DNA of 64,000 nt. Source: Tenebrio molitor (lineage: Eukaryota; Arthropoda; Insecta; Coleoptera; Tenebrionidae). Of this stretch, positions 12,561 to 25,030 are shown piece after piece. The stretch lies in NCBI RefSeq assembly GCF_963966145.1, contig NC_091050.1:13330001-13394000 (forward strand), given 5' to 3'. The translations under genes and the position numbers were made by a program. The first letter of the stretch is position 1; every line of letters starts with the position of its first letter. The notes below the pieces were generated by a model. The model did not search any database and was not told where the DNA came from. It worked only from the letters and a program-made list of their open reading frames with translations.

Positions 12561-14390
12561 GATTAAGAGTCGCATCACTCGATTTTTTGAATGCCACGCG
12601 AAAATGTCAGCTTGTTATTTCTCTCCCTTAACAACTGGTAGTACATCTGGGAAACGTGTTTTTATATTAAACGGAAACAGCACTAAACAACAATATCGTC
12701 GGCCAAGTGGCCACCGCCTGGATGAAATATAGATTTCCAGACGTTCAGTATGGTCCATCTTCTTCTGCTTAAGCTGGGGTCTCAAAGCTCCTCAGATATT
12801 TATTATATTCCAGCTGCTGATTCCGCTTTACGACCTCGGTACTTTAACTGTGTGCTTGTTTTGCGGCAAGTTATTCCCTCCGTCTTTATTGGGGCACTAA
12901 TACGTGCCTCCCGCGACACCTCCAGCATCCCGCAAAGAATCAATTTGTGGTGCAGCCAAATTAAGAAGGGCGACTCACTATTTCAGACGGAGCTTAGGAC
13001 GGCTTTGTCTGAAATAGTGGCCTTTCACCGCCAAGGCTAAGTCCTCGCTTAAAGTGAGAATAACTGCCTCAGTCGGAGCAATTGTTCCGATAATTATCCG
13101 AATCGGGCTTAAGCCTGACATAAACCGTCGAAACAGTGGATCGCGAGTCGGGACTTAGGTGAATTCGGATTAGTCCCTTATTTTAGGGGTTATAAAATCA
13201 AAGATAACAGCCGGATTTATCGCCCCCATTATCGAGTACCACTCTACTGTGCAGCAGGAAGCAAGCAAGCCCCGGTGAAATATCGTTGTTTTTCTTAGTC
13301 CGGAGGCCATCTAGCGCTTCCATTATGCCTGTCAGCAGAAAGAGAAAGGTATAAAAGGGTTAGGGTGATCATTAGGCAGGCCGGGCCCTAACAGGATAAA
13401 GAAACCGAGACATTTTTATTCAAAACGAAGACCCTCCTCGCCGATTGTTATTCAACCTCCTCGGCGATATTTCTCCTGATTACGACGAACCGATAAAAAT
13501 AATAGCGTCGCAAGCCCCACTCGTCGAGGTCAAGGGGTTTTATTATTGCGCCCTTAATGCGCCCCGTCTTTCTTAATTAGTTACGTGCCCTCACGTCGTT
13601 TTAATGTTTTTTTTGACGTCGCGAGGGCTCGTGCCGCCATAACTCAACAAGTTTACGCCGCCCCCGTCCACTTTTTCATTAGCGACGCCGCCGCCCGGCT
13701 TTGACTGCGGGATTAAACCGCCGATTTTGATAAAGTCGACCGGGCCACGATTTCGGATCGCGTTTGCCGGGGCGGTTTTTCGTTTTCTTTTTTTCCGGTG
13801 CGCCCCCGAGCCGTGCTCGCGTATCGACCGGATTTTTATTTTGGGGCGCGGACATTCCGGTTACTTGGTAAAACATGGAGGACAGTAAAAGAAAAAATGA
13901 CGGAACGTTCGTAAAACATCGTGTTTCGATCCCGGAAAATAACCATACATCTAAATAAATCTTGGGAGCTTCCTTTTTCAGAATTTGTATGAATTATTGC
14001 CGTGCTCGGCCAAATAAAGAATTTATTCCGTCCCGCACTGAATTGAAACCCCTTTCGCGAACTGGCGAACGGGATCCGGCTGAAATATGACGACGTTTAT
14101 GATGTTAGTGGGGGTTTTGATGAATTCGAGACGTGGGGCCGAGACGGGCGGCTTTGGCTTGAGTTTTGACTAATTTGAGCAACTCGGGCAGGATGGATTG
14201 GCTGCGAACGGCGGAAAACGCCCGACCGGGGCCGGAAGCGCGAAAAAAGGCGCCGACAATCAATTATTCAACGCCAAATGGCGATATAATAAGACAGATT
14301 TCGGGGGTTGCAGGATATGCAAATTCCGGACTACGTTTATGACATCGAAGCTTTCACCAAATAATTAATGTTCGAAGGAAGTTTTCACGT
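12561..14390. other. GC-rich intronic block with an RNA-like hairpin
   Basis: CG-rich with several CCGCCCCCG words (near 13659 and 13800) and an octamer (14317-14324). It contains the hairpin at 12976-13019. I see no gene. Confidence 0.5.
12976..13019 (+). ncRNA. Candidate structured RNA: 19-bp hairpin with 6-nt loop
   Basis: Thirteen perfect pairs (CACTATTTCAGAC with GTCTGAAATAGTG) continue inward through two G-T pairs, three Watson-Crick pairs and one more G-T pair, closing on the loop TAGGAC. All three wobbles are G-U only if the + strand is transcribed; on the - strand they would be A-C mismatches. This favours an RNA hairpin in the sense CadN transcript. The stem is a little short for a classical miRNA precursor, and it could instead be a small MITE remnant. 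Confidence 0.35.
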
Positions 14391-14726
14391 CTAAAGTAAA
14401 TGCGGTTAGCTGAGACCGGATGCAACGAGTAACTATTCTTGCGATATTTATTGCGAGAAGTACTCTCGGAGGGTGCTCAAGTCAGTCGTTATTTTTCCAG
14501 AGATGAACTTATGTTTTCATCTGAACATGAAAGTTATTGGGAGAGCTGCAGAAAAGCGGCCATCTTTACTCATTTCCTCGTGAAGCCTTGACCTTTAAGA
14601 TAAGACTAAGATAAGAGTGAACATATTGTTGTGCTGCATTTTGCAGAACAATTGTTGCAATTTTTTTTACCACCACTACTACCAACAGTGATTTCTTAGT
14701 TCAACAGGCAAGAGCTACAAAACATA

Positions 14727-14825
14727 CGGGGTTATTATAAATGTTTCCAATATCTAGTTGGCGTAGCGGCGCTCTTAAAGCATAGCCACCTACGATGTTA
14801 GAAACATTTATAATAAATAACCCTG
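14727..14825. mobile_element. Short MITE, ~33-bp terminal inverted repeats, TA target site
   Basis: The left end CGGGGTTATTATAAATGTTTC and the reverse complement of the right end (CAGGGTTATTTATTATAAATG and on) pair over about 33 bp with one 4-bp indel. TA flanks both ends (14725-14726 and 14826-14827). At 99 bp it is a minimal mariner-type non-autonomous element. Confidence 0.8.
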
Positions 14826-14922
14826 TATTAGCCTTTTAAATGAATTTGCAGATTTTGTATTCATTAAACTAAGCATAAATTATTAATGCAAGAAAAAGAA
14901 AGTCTTACCGATCCGGCGCATC

Positions 14923-14940
14923 CACCATTTAAGATTTCGC
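14923..14940 (+). repeat. 20-bp dispersed motif
   Basis: CCGGCGCATCCACCATTT followed by AAGATT, so the T-run is shortened. Confidence 0.7.
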
Positions 14941-15257
14941 TTTCACAAAATAATCTTTTATAATAAATAATCATTTCACTTGAGAGAAGCATGTTTGTAA
15001 CAAAAGTTATAGAATCCTAAGAAACAATGGACTTGAAATATTTATTACAAGAGGTACTTTCGACGAGTCCTCAAGCTCAGTAATGCAAACACTTGTTTTA
15101 GTATTTTCTGAGAGTTGAAGCTTTCGCTTTCCAAACGAGCCAGTTATTATCTTCAAGGATGAGAAAATAAAAAAAAAACTTGCAGAATTATGTTTTGAAA
15201 AAACAACTGACACAATTCTTGTATTGTTAACTTTCGTAAATAGTTATTTTTGTATTA

Positions 15258-15364
15258 AGTGCGTGAAGTGAGTGTTTTTTGTGCATGAAAAGGTCTTTTA
15301 CGCCGAGACGCAGGTCGAGGCAGTGAAAGTCTTTGAATGCACAAAAAACATCTTCACGCACGAA
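15258..15364. repeat. Foldback element with ~48-nt arms
   Basis: The left arm (GTGCGTGAAGTGAGTG, TTTTTTGTGCAT) pairs with the right arm (ATGCACAAAAAA, CTTCACGCAC) across a short centre of about 15 nt, with one 3-nt gap. It has no coding capacity. It resembles other foldbacks in the window in size and style. Confidence 0.7.
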
Positions 15365-15712
15365 ATATAAACAGTATTTTTTTTTATAATTGCTTTCAGA
15401 ACTAAATTTTAAAATTCAAATTTTTGAAGGAAATCTGAATTATCAACGCAGTGACCATGTTGCTAGGTAACTAATAGAAACAGAAAAGCTTATTATGTGT
15501 GTGATATCGCATTTTTTGAATCAATTACAGAAAAAATATATTTGCGCTTCAGAACTTAGTTATTGGTTTCTTTTTGTTTCTAAAGATTAAATGGTATCAA
15601 GATTCAATAGAATAACGCACGATTTCACAAAGCACGAATTGGAGAAATTTGTAGGTTTTTTTTTCATTTAACAGCTTTAGATACAAATAATCTTCCATAG
15701 AAAATTTGCTAA

Positions 15713-15835
15713 GGGCCGGTTGCACCAACGCCAGTTAAAGTTAACTGTGGTTAAAAAGATTCGTTACTTTAGTTAGGTTATAATAATGTTTTCGTATATT
15801 TTAAACTGTAGTTAAATTTAACTCACGTTAAAACA
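15713..15835. mobile_element. Remnant of a GGGCCGGTTGCACCAA-type inverted-repeat element
   Basis: It starts GGGCCGGTTGCACCAACG followed by CAGTTAAAGTTAACTGTGG. The inner part recurs inverted near 15806-15830 (AACTGTAGTTAAATTTAACTC). Elements beginning in this way are, from general knowledge, widespread in insect genomes. The right terminus is missing or too diverged to find. Confidence 0.55.
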
Positions 15836-15930
15836 TTTAAAAATATATACGTTTGTTTTAGAAAACAAAAACAATAGCAACGTGCATTGGGGAAATTTAA
15901 TCGTTTAATTATTTAAAATTTAAATTTTCG

Positions 15931-15951
15931 CCCAGGGCATCCGCCATATTT
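15931..15951 (+). repeat. 20-bp dispersed motif, diverged copy
   Basis: CCCAGGGCATCCGCCATATTT, with four or more changes from the common form, at the register expected from the duplicated island. Confidence 0.5.
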
Positions 15952-16851
15952 TGTAACGCTAAAAGATTATTAGGTGACTGTTATGAGTTGATGTTTGTGA
16001 ATGAAAATGAATCGACCGTTTTCATTTCATTTACGAGAACTCAATACAGAAAATGCCGAAGTTCACTGGCAAAGCACGTGTTTGATCCTTTCTGAAAGTT
16101 GAACTTTATTTCGAAACGAAGGGAGAAAATTTGTGGGAGTTCAAGTAAAAAATTGCAGATGAGAAATTGTGAGCGGGAGATGAAACGTGATCCGCCATTT
16201 TTTAAGGAGACTTATTTGGAAATGATAAATGAAAAAAATAACAACTGCCATAACAAATTAGGAAAATAGGGTAGAAATGAATGTCGCAAGAAAAGCTGTT
16301 AAACAATTTCGTTTGTTCATCTCTGGGAATTCGTAGGTGTTGAAACGAATGATAATATGATGGGGTAGGGAATTATTTTTCAATCAAATTCCTTTTGTAG
16401 CGTTTCTGGTCCAATATGCGGCTTGGCACTATCTTGTTGTAATGAAATTCCTGTTAGGTTTTCCAATATTGATGTTTGAGTTTTTTAAAATTTATTCAAG
16501 TAGGTATACTCGCAGTTGACGTAATTGCAATTGGACTGAATGGCATTTAAAACTTCGTCCGTTACCCACCCAAGTAACGAGAGAATCTTCTTTGAATCCA
16601 TGTTTGGACTGAACCAAATTATGTTCTCGTTGGGAATGCATCTTTGATAAGCTGGAGAAATCTTGTTCTCTTGATAGAAGTTTTTTTGATTTTGCTATAC
16701 TCATTTTGCGACTAATTTTCTTAACAATCAATAAATTTAAAAAAAATATATAAATCAAGTCTCGATTGGTGATTTTATAGTTGTGCGGTTACAAATCTGT
16801 TTCAGAGAAATCACATTATCGAGAATTATTCATTCAGTTTGAATTTTTATT

Positions 16852-16871
16852 CCGGCGCATCCACCATTTTT
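16852..16871 (+). repeat. 20-bp dispersed motif
   Basis: A perfect CCGGCGCATCCACCATTTTT followed by GTGTT. Confidence 0.75.
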
Positions 16872-19372
16872 GTGTTGGCTTTAAATACCCGTTCATTTGC
16901 GATATTATTTTTGTGTTTTGTGGTAAACAACTGAAAAAGCGTTCGTCAAGCTCATCGACTACTGAAATTGTTTATTGTTTCAATAAATCCGCATTTTTAA
17001 TAAATTCGGGCGAAGCGTTCGTGTTTAATGTTATTTAGCCGAGTGACCGGCCAATTCGTTTGTTCACATTGTTGGTTTACAAAAATCGCCGGATTGTGCC
17101 CCAGTGTTGACTGTTGATGACAACAGAGCCGGATCGGCAATTTGGTAACCGCATAAAATCGGACGATTACCACCGGCCGTTGATTTCCAATCGCGATCGA
17201 AATCCACGTGATCTGAACGTTTCACATTTGCTCCGGCCGAATTTTCTCCCTTTCGGGTCCATTACCGCGTTCCGGCCCCGCCGAATTTTTAATTTTCCAA
17301 ATGGCGAAACCCAACCAAGAGTAAAAACGAAACGAAGATTCCGGACGCGATAATGAGGAGCAATTTTAATTAAGAAAGCGTTAAAAACTTGAGAGCTACA
17401 CGGGACTGTGCTAATGTTATTTCCCTGCACAGAAGCAAAAATGATAATCAATTCAATATGGCGGACCGCTCCGATTGATTACCCTCCGTTGCAATTGTTT
17501 TTTCGATTTTCTACCGCTCAAACAGGCGACTTGATCGACGCGTTGCACCGTATCTAAACAGAATCGAGGGCAAATATTGTCGCTATTTATTAAATCCCTC
17601 GATTAAGCCCGGATATATATTTATTTTTAATTTCGAGCGACACGGGGAGAGCGTCGCGTTGTGTAAATTACGACGTCACATTAGCGTCGGGACGCTTATC
17701 TTGGACGTCCTAATGCGATAAATTATGGTTAAATCGAGGCTTTTTCGTACAGGCATTTTTTGTGCGGCTCTTCCGGATCATGAATAAGCCACTTTCGACG
17801 TCGAAATGCCAAATGATGTACATTAGGGGGCTCCCCGGACTAATCCGTTCGGGCCGGACTCGCTTTGCATCAGTCCGACCAGTTCAAAGCAGACGTCTGC
17901 ACCGAGTTGCGAGTCCACTCGACAGATGTCACCAGTGCGATAAAGTGCGCCAGTTTCGAAACTAGCGGTGGTTGCAAGATCGAATCGTCATATTCGGGGG
18001 GAGAAGGTTTTCGGCGGAAGTGGCCGCAACTTTACTGCCGGGGGTGTGTAAAATTTTGATGCGAAAATCGATGCGTCCGGCTATCGGGCGGTTTAATTTG
18101 TGAGATTCCGATATTACAAAATATCGCCTCAAGTTAATAAAATATGAATGCATGGGCAAGGAGCATGCTTTATGGCGATCTATAAATTCCCGAAATTCCG
18201 GATGCGCCTTTATCTTCCAATAAAACAGGGTCCGCCGTTGTTTCCTCTTGCCTCACGCAATTAATAAATCTCGTGTTGTTGTCTTTTTCTTCGCCGCCCC
18301 CGTTCGATGCTTAAACGGCCGTCGTGCAAGAAGTGGACTCTTGTTTATTGGGCCATCCGGGAGTAGACGCGATGCCATCCATCCGCGTGCGGACGCTCCC
18401 ATCTCCCTGAGGACGCATCCATGGCTGCTCCGGACGCTAACCCCCACCTGCTGGCCTCCCTGCTCAGAATACTCGTTGGTGAGTTCCGTTCCACTCATTT
18501 AATTTTAATGTCTCCACAGCTCCAGCTGGCGTTTAGTTAAAAGTGAGGAGTGTTCGCCGAATTCAATATTAATCCTCCGGGTTCTAGAAGTATTTCCTAG
18601 ATTATAAACACGGGGACAAGATTACGACTCTAAGCCCTTTCGTGCTGTCACGCCGTATTATCTTTGTCCGAAACGCGCTGCCAACCTAATCTATTCAAAT
18701 CGTCCGGGGGCGGCGGCGGCCCCTTCCTTGCCGGATCTCCCGTGAAGCACGTCCGTGTTGATCAAATTAATTGCGAAGCCGCAAAAATTACGCCTTTCGG
18801 CTTCGCACCGGGAATAAAACAATATCTCGCTTAATAGAAACGGCGGTTTTCGATATTCGACCGGATGCGAGGCGAAAAAACCGGAAAGGGAAATGGATGC
18901 GGTACAGCGGCGGCCAGAAGTCAAGTAACGATTTGTGTTTCGGGCATTAGAGTCGAGAGTTTCATCAGGTTAAAGAGGCTTTGCTGGTGGGTCCGCCCGA
19001 TCGCGTTCGCTTTTTTTTTGCCTTTCTCCGCTCGATTTTCCATTTTATAATCTCAGAAATTGAGTTCCGAACGACGTTTCCAAGCAAAACGAACGCACAG
19101 ATTGGCGCGACGGTGGGTTTGACAGATTCACGGGTTCCTATGAGTGTTTTTCTGTCACGTTGCGACATAATCGCGATTGCGATTTGAAAAGAATTTATTC
19201 CGAAACTGCAAATGGTCGCCCTTTGTGAATAAATTCAATGGGATTAACATTGTCGGAGAGTTTTTTTACCCCGACCCTTTGAATTTGCGAACAAACACAG
19301 ATTTTAATCGGGTCGCTGTCAGACTAAATTTGGAAATCTGTAAATTGGGACTTCTTTTGTCGCCGGTACAAT

Positions 19373-19384
19373 AGGTGGCGCCAG
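19373..19384 (+). promoter_or_regulatory. CTCF-like site AGGTGGCGCCAG
   Basis: An exact 12-mer that contains AGGTGGCGC, the core I associate with insect CTCF binding. This copy is not part of the duplicated module at 22.6-23.0 kb. Confidence 0.4.
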
Positions 19385-22300
19385 GGTCATCATCTCGCTG
19401 GCTCGGGACGTCGCCGTGGGTGTTACGAGTGCGCGCCACCTCCCACCACGCAAATGTCGACGAGCTTGCGTGATTTTAATTGGAAACGTTAAATTTTTGA
19501 TTAATTATTAGAACAAACAATGAGCGGCCCGTGCGCCCGTCATTGTTTGGTTAGTAAGAACTCCTCCTTAACCGATTTTAATTTTAAACCGGATCGTTCC
19601 GTGCGAAGCGACGGAGGATATACTGGAAACTGGAGGAAAACATGGAAACGGAATTGAAGAAACATTTTTAAATATTTGCTCACTAAGAAAATAGCAGCGA
19701 GAACGCGCGCTTTTGCTCTTGGTGCTCCTTCGGTCCCCCCGCCGCCCCTCCGACTGTTCCTGCTAGGGATAACCGCTTAAATATTGCCTTTATTGATTCC
19801 AAACGAAATACAAAACGACCGGAAATGGAAGAGGGGGTCGGACAAAGACGACACCTCCGCCCCCGGTGACGAAAAACCCTTCCAAGTTGATTACCGCCGA
19901 AATGAATCGCCGTGATACCGGCGATAATTTAATTGGGCTAACGACGTTGTGTTACATCTTTATAAAGCTGTTTGCGAGGAGATTGTCCTCGGTGGAGGAG
20001 GATAATTGAGTGACAGGCGCCCGCTGAAAAATGACAGACTGTAAATCCCCCGGCTCGGTTCCGGGGCCGGAATACCGGAGCCGTCGTCGGAATTCTTTGC
20101 GATTTCGCATCGGCGAACTTCGATGGGAGTTTCCGAGGGGAAATCGCCGTTTGATCGGTCCGGACTGGGGCACTTTTCCGAATTTTTCGCCAAATTTCAC
20201 GGCATCGTTCCATAAATAAAAAACTTTCAGCCCGGGGGCCGCAATCGATAGCCCCGGTCTGTTTCGAACGGTTTAAACGTGTTTTTTGTCTAATTGCCGG
20301 TGGTGGTAGTTTGCCGGTTCTCGTCGGTTCTAGTTCGTTAGGGGCGGCGCTCTCAAATATTAAATCCCCCATCTGTTAAACGCACCGGCGACTTTTTCAC
20401 GTGCGCCCCCGATGATGTATTACGCCAAACAACGGTTGGGTGTCGCGTCGAGCGCTACACAACGCCCGCCCCCGGCTCTCCCGTACAAACTAATTGGTAA
20501 TATCTGGCAACGTAGCGTTTATGATGAATTAGTCCGCCGTCACTCACCGCTCGGTAACTGTCAGATTGAGCCGACTTAATTTACTCGCCGAACTAAAAAT
20601 TATACTCGATCACTCATTTGTCGCTTTTTTATATCGGGCGGCGACGCGGGGGCGGTTCGCGATCATTCAGGCCCCGGATCGGTGTAAATCTATTACCCGG
20701 ATATTATGCGGCAGAAATTGGACAGGAGGGGCGCCGCCGCCGATTCGCTTCCCCCAAACAGAAGGAAGTCACCCGATAAGGCCCGGTAGGCGGAAGTTTC
20801 ACCAACTTCGACCAAATGTTCCTCGAATTGAATACGCGTCGTGACGACCCATCACGGACAAGGCGGCGTTTAACGATGATAAATGCACACATGCCTGAAC
20901 AACGAGGGTCCTGTGGTGGCCTCTTGCGGGACTCCGCTCGTAAAAACTTGTACATTTGCAATTTAAAGAACAACGCGATTCGATATGGAAAATACTTCCG
21001 AAGTTGTGCTCCCAACTAATAGATCTGTCTCGTGTTCGTTCTTCGCGAGAGCATGATGATAATTTTTAGCCGAGCCTGCGGCGCGGCATAATTGCAATCT
21101 GCAATTTAAATGTCGAAGAGTCTCGTTCGTTTCTGCCGCCGCCCCCGGCCTGTACCTATTTAACTACTTCGCCAAGTCTGCGATGTCAGCCGGCTCGGGC
21201 AGAATCAATCGAAACTAAACGAAGATGCGGTTCAATTCCGACGGCGCCCATTCACCGCACCGTCGAAGCCCCACACCTTCAACTTTCTTATCTGAGCCTG
21301 CGGCAATTCTTTCTTTCTTCGACGCGTCAATTTCGCGGGACGATTCTTTATCGCCGCCCCTCGCCTCACCGCCGATATTTATCTGTTGTTATTGCCCAAC
21401 AACCGTAAACGTCAAAATAAATAATGGTAATCCCAGGGGGGAGTGAGAACCATCTCTGTGGGCTTTTGCACGACCAATTTAAGCCGGAGGGGCGCGAATT
21501 GTCAGTGCACGAGCGGTCGCCGCTCGAAAATTTCGTAATAGCGCGCCGTTTCCGTCGGCTGTCGGGGTGGGGAGATTTATGCGGTCACGTGATCCGGCAA
21601 AAAATCGAATTTAATTAATATAGAAAGGCCATACATCAAATCGGCGACGTCACGACCAGATTGCGTAGTATTCCGCTTTAATCGGGCATTTATTTATTGC
21701 TTTGCAGTGCATGCGTTATATGCAAATCGACGCGAACGCATATTCCTGTATGTAAACACCGGCCTGCGAGTACTACATAATCGAAGGTTTTTCCGCTCGA
21801 TCACAACATGAAAATTTAATTAGTTTTCCGAATGTGTTTTAAATTCTGACAACGCAATTATGGTTTTGCCAGTTGGCAGAATTGATTCGCTCCCGACCCG
21901 ACTCTCTGACCGACTCCAGATGCTTCGCAAATTTATAAATCGAACGCACGGATGGGATCCTTCCGGACCGATATCCGACTAATAAATTTCCGAAAGAAGG
22001 GGTGGTTAAGCGGCGCGTTTTTGCCCACATTTCAGGTAAATCGGGGTTGAAAATGTCGCCGTATCATGGCAAATCGCGTGCCAGACCAACTAACGCCACT
22101 GAAAGCCGAATTCAATGAACAAGTTAATAAAACTGCGACTTAACACGCTTTCGGACACATATTTGGTCCTCGGCTGGGTGCAATTGGTCCACACACTCGT
22201 TCAGCTTTCCTCCTCCGGTTTCGTTTATTAGTCACATTTCGTTTTATTCCTCGGATTACGGTAATGGTCCCATAAATACAGCGTAAACAAGCCATACGTT

Positions 22301-22706
22301 TTCATTATTACGAAATTAGAGACGTTCGACGACGCCGGTCCAATATACTATATTATATTTTTTTGTGTGACGGTCCTGTCAAAAGACACAACGGTGTTAA
22401 TTTTCACCATGGAGGAATTCGAGTGGGGTGTTATTATTTCGGTTTGAATTCGAAGTATCGGCCTGTTATTTTGCCAGAATGAAAGAGTGGAAATCCACGC
22501 CAAAATCACCTGCGGCCATTGTTCTACGTTGCATTGTTTTCAAGTAACGCGTCATTGTGTGTCAACGGTGATTTTTCCAACTGTCCCCGGGAAATATGGG
22601 ACGAGATGAAAAGCGACAGCTGAGAAATTTCTCCCTTTCACGCGGTCCGAATCTGTTTTTCGCACCAAACAACAATGAGCCGACACCCCTTCAGCTACCA
22701 GTCCAA

Positions 22707-22718
22707 AGGTGGCGCCAG
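22707..22718 (+). promoter_or_regulatory. CTCF-like site AGGTGGCGCCAG
   Basis: Copy in the first unit of the tandem module, followed by CGTCTTTTGT as in the second unit. Confidence 0.42.
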
Positions 22719-22911
22719 CGTCTTTTGTTCTCTCCAATCTGACTTTCTCTCGACTTTATAAAAGGCAAAGTGGATTTTCGAATACTTTCTGTTTTTTTTT
22801 TAATAGTCCGACAAGAAAGGGTTCAAAAGTGACAGCTCAGAAAATTCCACATGAACTCCGAATCTGTTTTAAAGCAGCCACATCTTTAGCTATTAGCTCC
22901 AAGGTGGCGCC

Positions 22912-22923
22912 AGCGTCTTTTGT
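22912..22923 (+). promoter_or_regulatory. CTCF-like site AGGTGGCGCCAG
   Basis: Copy in the second unit, about 66 bp before the candidate transcription start at 22978. Confidence 0.42.
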
Positions 22924-22949
22924 CCACTCCGACACCGCTGGCGCTCGAG

Positions 22950-23009
22950 TTTATAAGGAGCGACAGGAGCGGGGGTCAGTTTTCGGCTACGAAATAATTT
23001 GGCTGGTCT
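22950..23009 (+). promoter_or_regulatory. Candidate intronic core promoter (TATA, Inr, DPE-like)
   Basis: TTTATAAGG starts at 22950, the arthropod initiator TCAGTT lies at 22976-22981 (A+1 at 22978), and GGTCT sits at +28 to +32, four of five positions of the DPE. Spacing is within the normal range, with the first T of the box at -28. AG|GTGCGT at 23031-23037 could be a first donor. It could start an alternative CadN transcript, a non-coding RNA or an enhancer RNA. Chance assembly of three short motifs remains possible. Confidence 0.35.
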
Positions 23010-24100
23010 TCTCAAAGCACGCTTAAATTAGGTGCGTCTAGCTAGTTCCAAAACCGCACACAGTGTCCATTTCGACTCCAATTAACACACACAAACCGCA
23101 GTCAAAGTTGGAATCTGGCGTGCAGACAGAACTCGGCCCTATGGAAACTAACCAAACATTGACTCGCCTGTTTGTAATTTCCTTAAACTGCAGTTAATTG
23201 CGATCGGTCAGGTTTTCAGCCGATTAACCAAATCAAGCGGGGCTTTGTTGGCGAACGATCGAAGGACTTGCCCGGTCTCGACTGACAACCGCAAATTTTC
23301 TTGCATGTGGAGAATTAAACCGTGATTCGGAGTTGAGCCCGGCCAACCAGCACGTTTATGTTCCCCGACGAAACGACTGCAGCCGCTGGGCCGGTCCTGC
23401 GAAGAAATGGACTGTTTCTTCGCGGAGCGGCGCCGTAAAATAAAGGAGCCGCCAGTAAGCGCTGCAACACTTCCACATAAATCTGCGCTAAAGTGGGGCT
23501 TTGACGAGACGACCGAGCGAACTTTAAAAGTGGTCGGATTTGAAAAAATAAAAAACCGACGTCTCGGGGTAATTGTGTACAATTAAAACTTTTACGAGGT
23601 CGCTCTGCTCTTTAACTTTTCGCCGTGAATATTTCGCCGAGGCTAGATTATTTAAGAAGAGCCGGATTAAGGCATCACGAACATTAGGCATTTTTGAATA
23701 TGCTCGATAAATCGTGGCGGGCTCGAACCCCAGACACGTCTGCTAACTTGGGAACCTCGGGGGTGGCACGCAAAACAGAGCGGATTAGGAGGAGCGACAC
23801 GAGGAAAACATAAAGATACACGCGCAAAAAATACACACGTGCTCACTAAAAAGCGACACATGTATTCCGCGACGGAGATGCGGAGGTTTAGGGCCGCGCC
23901 TCTCCTAAATCCCTCGCTCGTCATTCGGAGCTCGAAAACTATAAGGGATTAGGGAGGCCCTAAATTAGAGGGCTCCTCCACTCCGCCCCAGTTATAAGGA
24001 GAAAAAACGGTTATTTACGTGCGCTTGCCGAGGCCAAGCACGAAGACAGCGAAACTCAAACACGACAAGAACAAGAAGGCGCTTCGAAGTCTCCAATTAA

Positions 24101-25030
24101 TCTTGATGGGCCACTTCATTTACAAGTTTTTTGCAATCAATCGATGAGCCGAAGTCCATGTTAATTCCACTAGATAAATTGTTAGCTGATATAGACGCTT
24201 AATCTCTTTTGCTAAATGCTTTTCCAACTGATTTCAAACAGTTTGCAAAGCCCTATAATAGGCAACCAGACATGCAATTAGCGGAATGACCTTGCAAAAC
24301 GAACATCATAAGAAAACAAATGTGGTTTTGGACTAGAACCCACGACTAATTGTATAATGAAAATTAAACGAGAAGTGGAACTAGAGGTAGATGCCAATGT
24401 TTCTAGATAATAGCCAAACCGAAGTAGAGACATATCGACGTTAAACACTTCGAATCAGATTGGCAACGATTTCTTAGAGTAATTTAGTACTTCCTTCTAT
24501 TCCATCAATGATTTTGTAACAACTTGTTGACTTTTTATTTTCCGCCAAAAAATTGGTGAACAAGTTTGTTAGCTCAGCTAGGTGAAGTAAATGTATTTTA
24601 AATGGGAAGTAAACGCATTAAACACCACTTCTGGTGTGACCCTTTTGTGGCCCACTGAAAGAAGGGTCGGAATCTGATTTGCTAATTCTGCCTCGGCTGT
24701 GGAGCTTCCCATCAAACATTTTTCGGTTTTGAGTTCGTTCAAACGCACTCACTCCTCTTTCAGTGAATGCAAAAACTGTCTCAATAAGCGGCTTAGGGTC
24801 GAATCTTGGAACGTCACCCATCGTCATGAACAAATTGGCTTTTGAATGTCTAACAAATGAGATTTCAGCGGTGGAGCGACGTTTTGAGGCAATTTTCCAT
24901 CTGCCCACGCCATTAATACAGTAACGTATTATTAAATTGAAAACATTACGAAACCTCTCTGAAGAAATCTCGCTAATGATGCTTTGTACGTTTTTAACTA
25001 ATTCTCTTTCAAGAGAAAACTGAATTTAAT
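24101..25030. other. AT-richer intronic stretch
   Basis: Moderately AT-rich. A reverse-strand open frame of about 96 codons (24618-24908) has no recognisable domain and no clear splice context. I see no repeat. Confidence 0.45.

Larger units (their letters stand above)
14391..17040. other. AT-rich island of diverged ~0.9-1.0-kb duplications
   Basis: The 20-bp motif occurs at 14923, 15933 and 16852, about 0.9-1.0 kb apart. Other boxes repeat in step: a box near 15089-15145 (TTTCTGAGAGTTGAAGC) matches one near 16070-16120 (TTTCTGAAAGTTGAAC). A segment at about 14438-14490 also matches 15030-15083 (ATATTTATT followed by GTACT and CTCAAG). Three inverted-repeat elements lie inside. Confidence 0.55.
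22611..22975 (+). repeat. Tandem duplication of a ~205-215-bp module
   Basis: Two units align in order: GACAGCTGAG/GACAGCTCAG (22615 and 22831), CCGAATCTGTTTT (near 22648 and 22858), AGGTGGCGCCAGCGTCTTTT (22707 and 22912) and a TTTATAA box (22755 and 22950). A third, more diverged unit lies at about 26745-26900 with TAGCTATTAG and the same 12-mer. The conserved parts are the protein-binding-like 12-mer and TATA-like box, which suggests duplicated regulatory DNA. Confidence 0.65.
17041..24100. other. Largest GC-rich intronic block
   Basis: Seven kilobases of CG-rich intron with many CCGCCCCCGG words (for example 19857, 20466 and 21139), three CTCF-like 12-mers, a locally duplicated module and a core-promoter-like sequence. 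A 9-bp hairpin, GCGAAGAAA/TTTCTTCGC, lies at 23399-23423. No open frame shows a recognisable domain. Confidence 0.5.

Noticed and set aside
23700..23770. GGCTCGAACCCC, resembling a reversed tRNA B box
   Set aside because: The surrounding bases do not form a T-arm, anticodon arm or acceptor stem.
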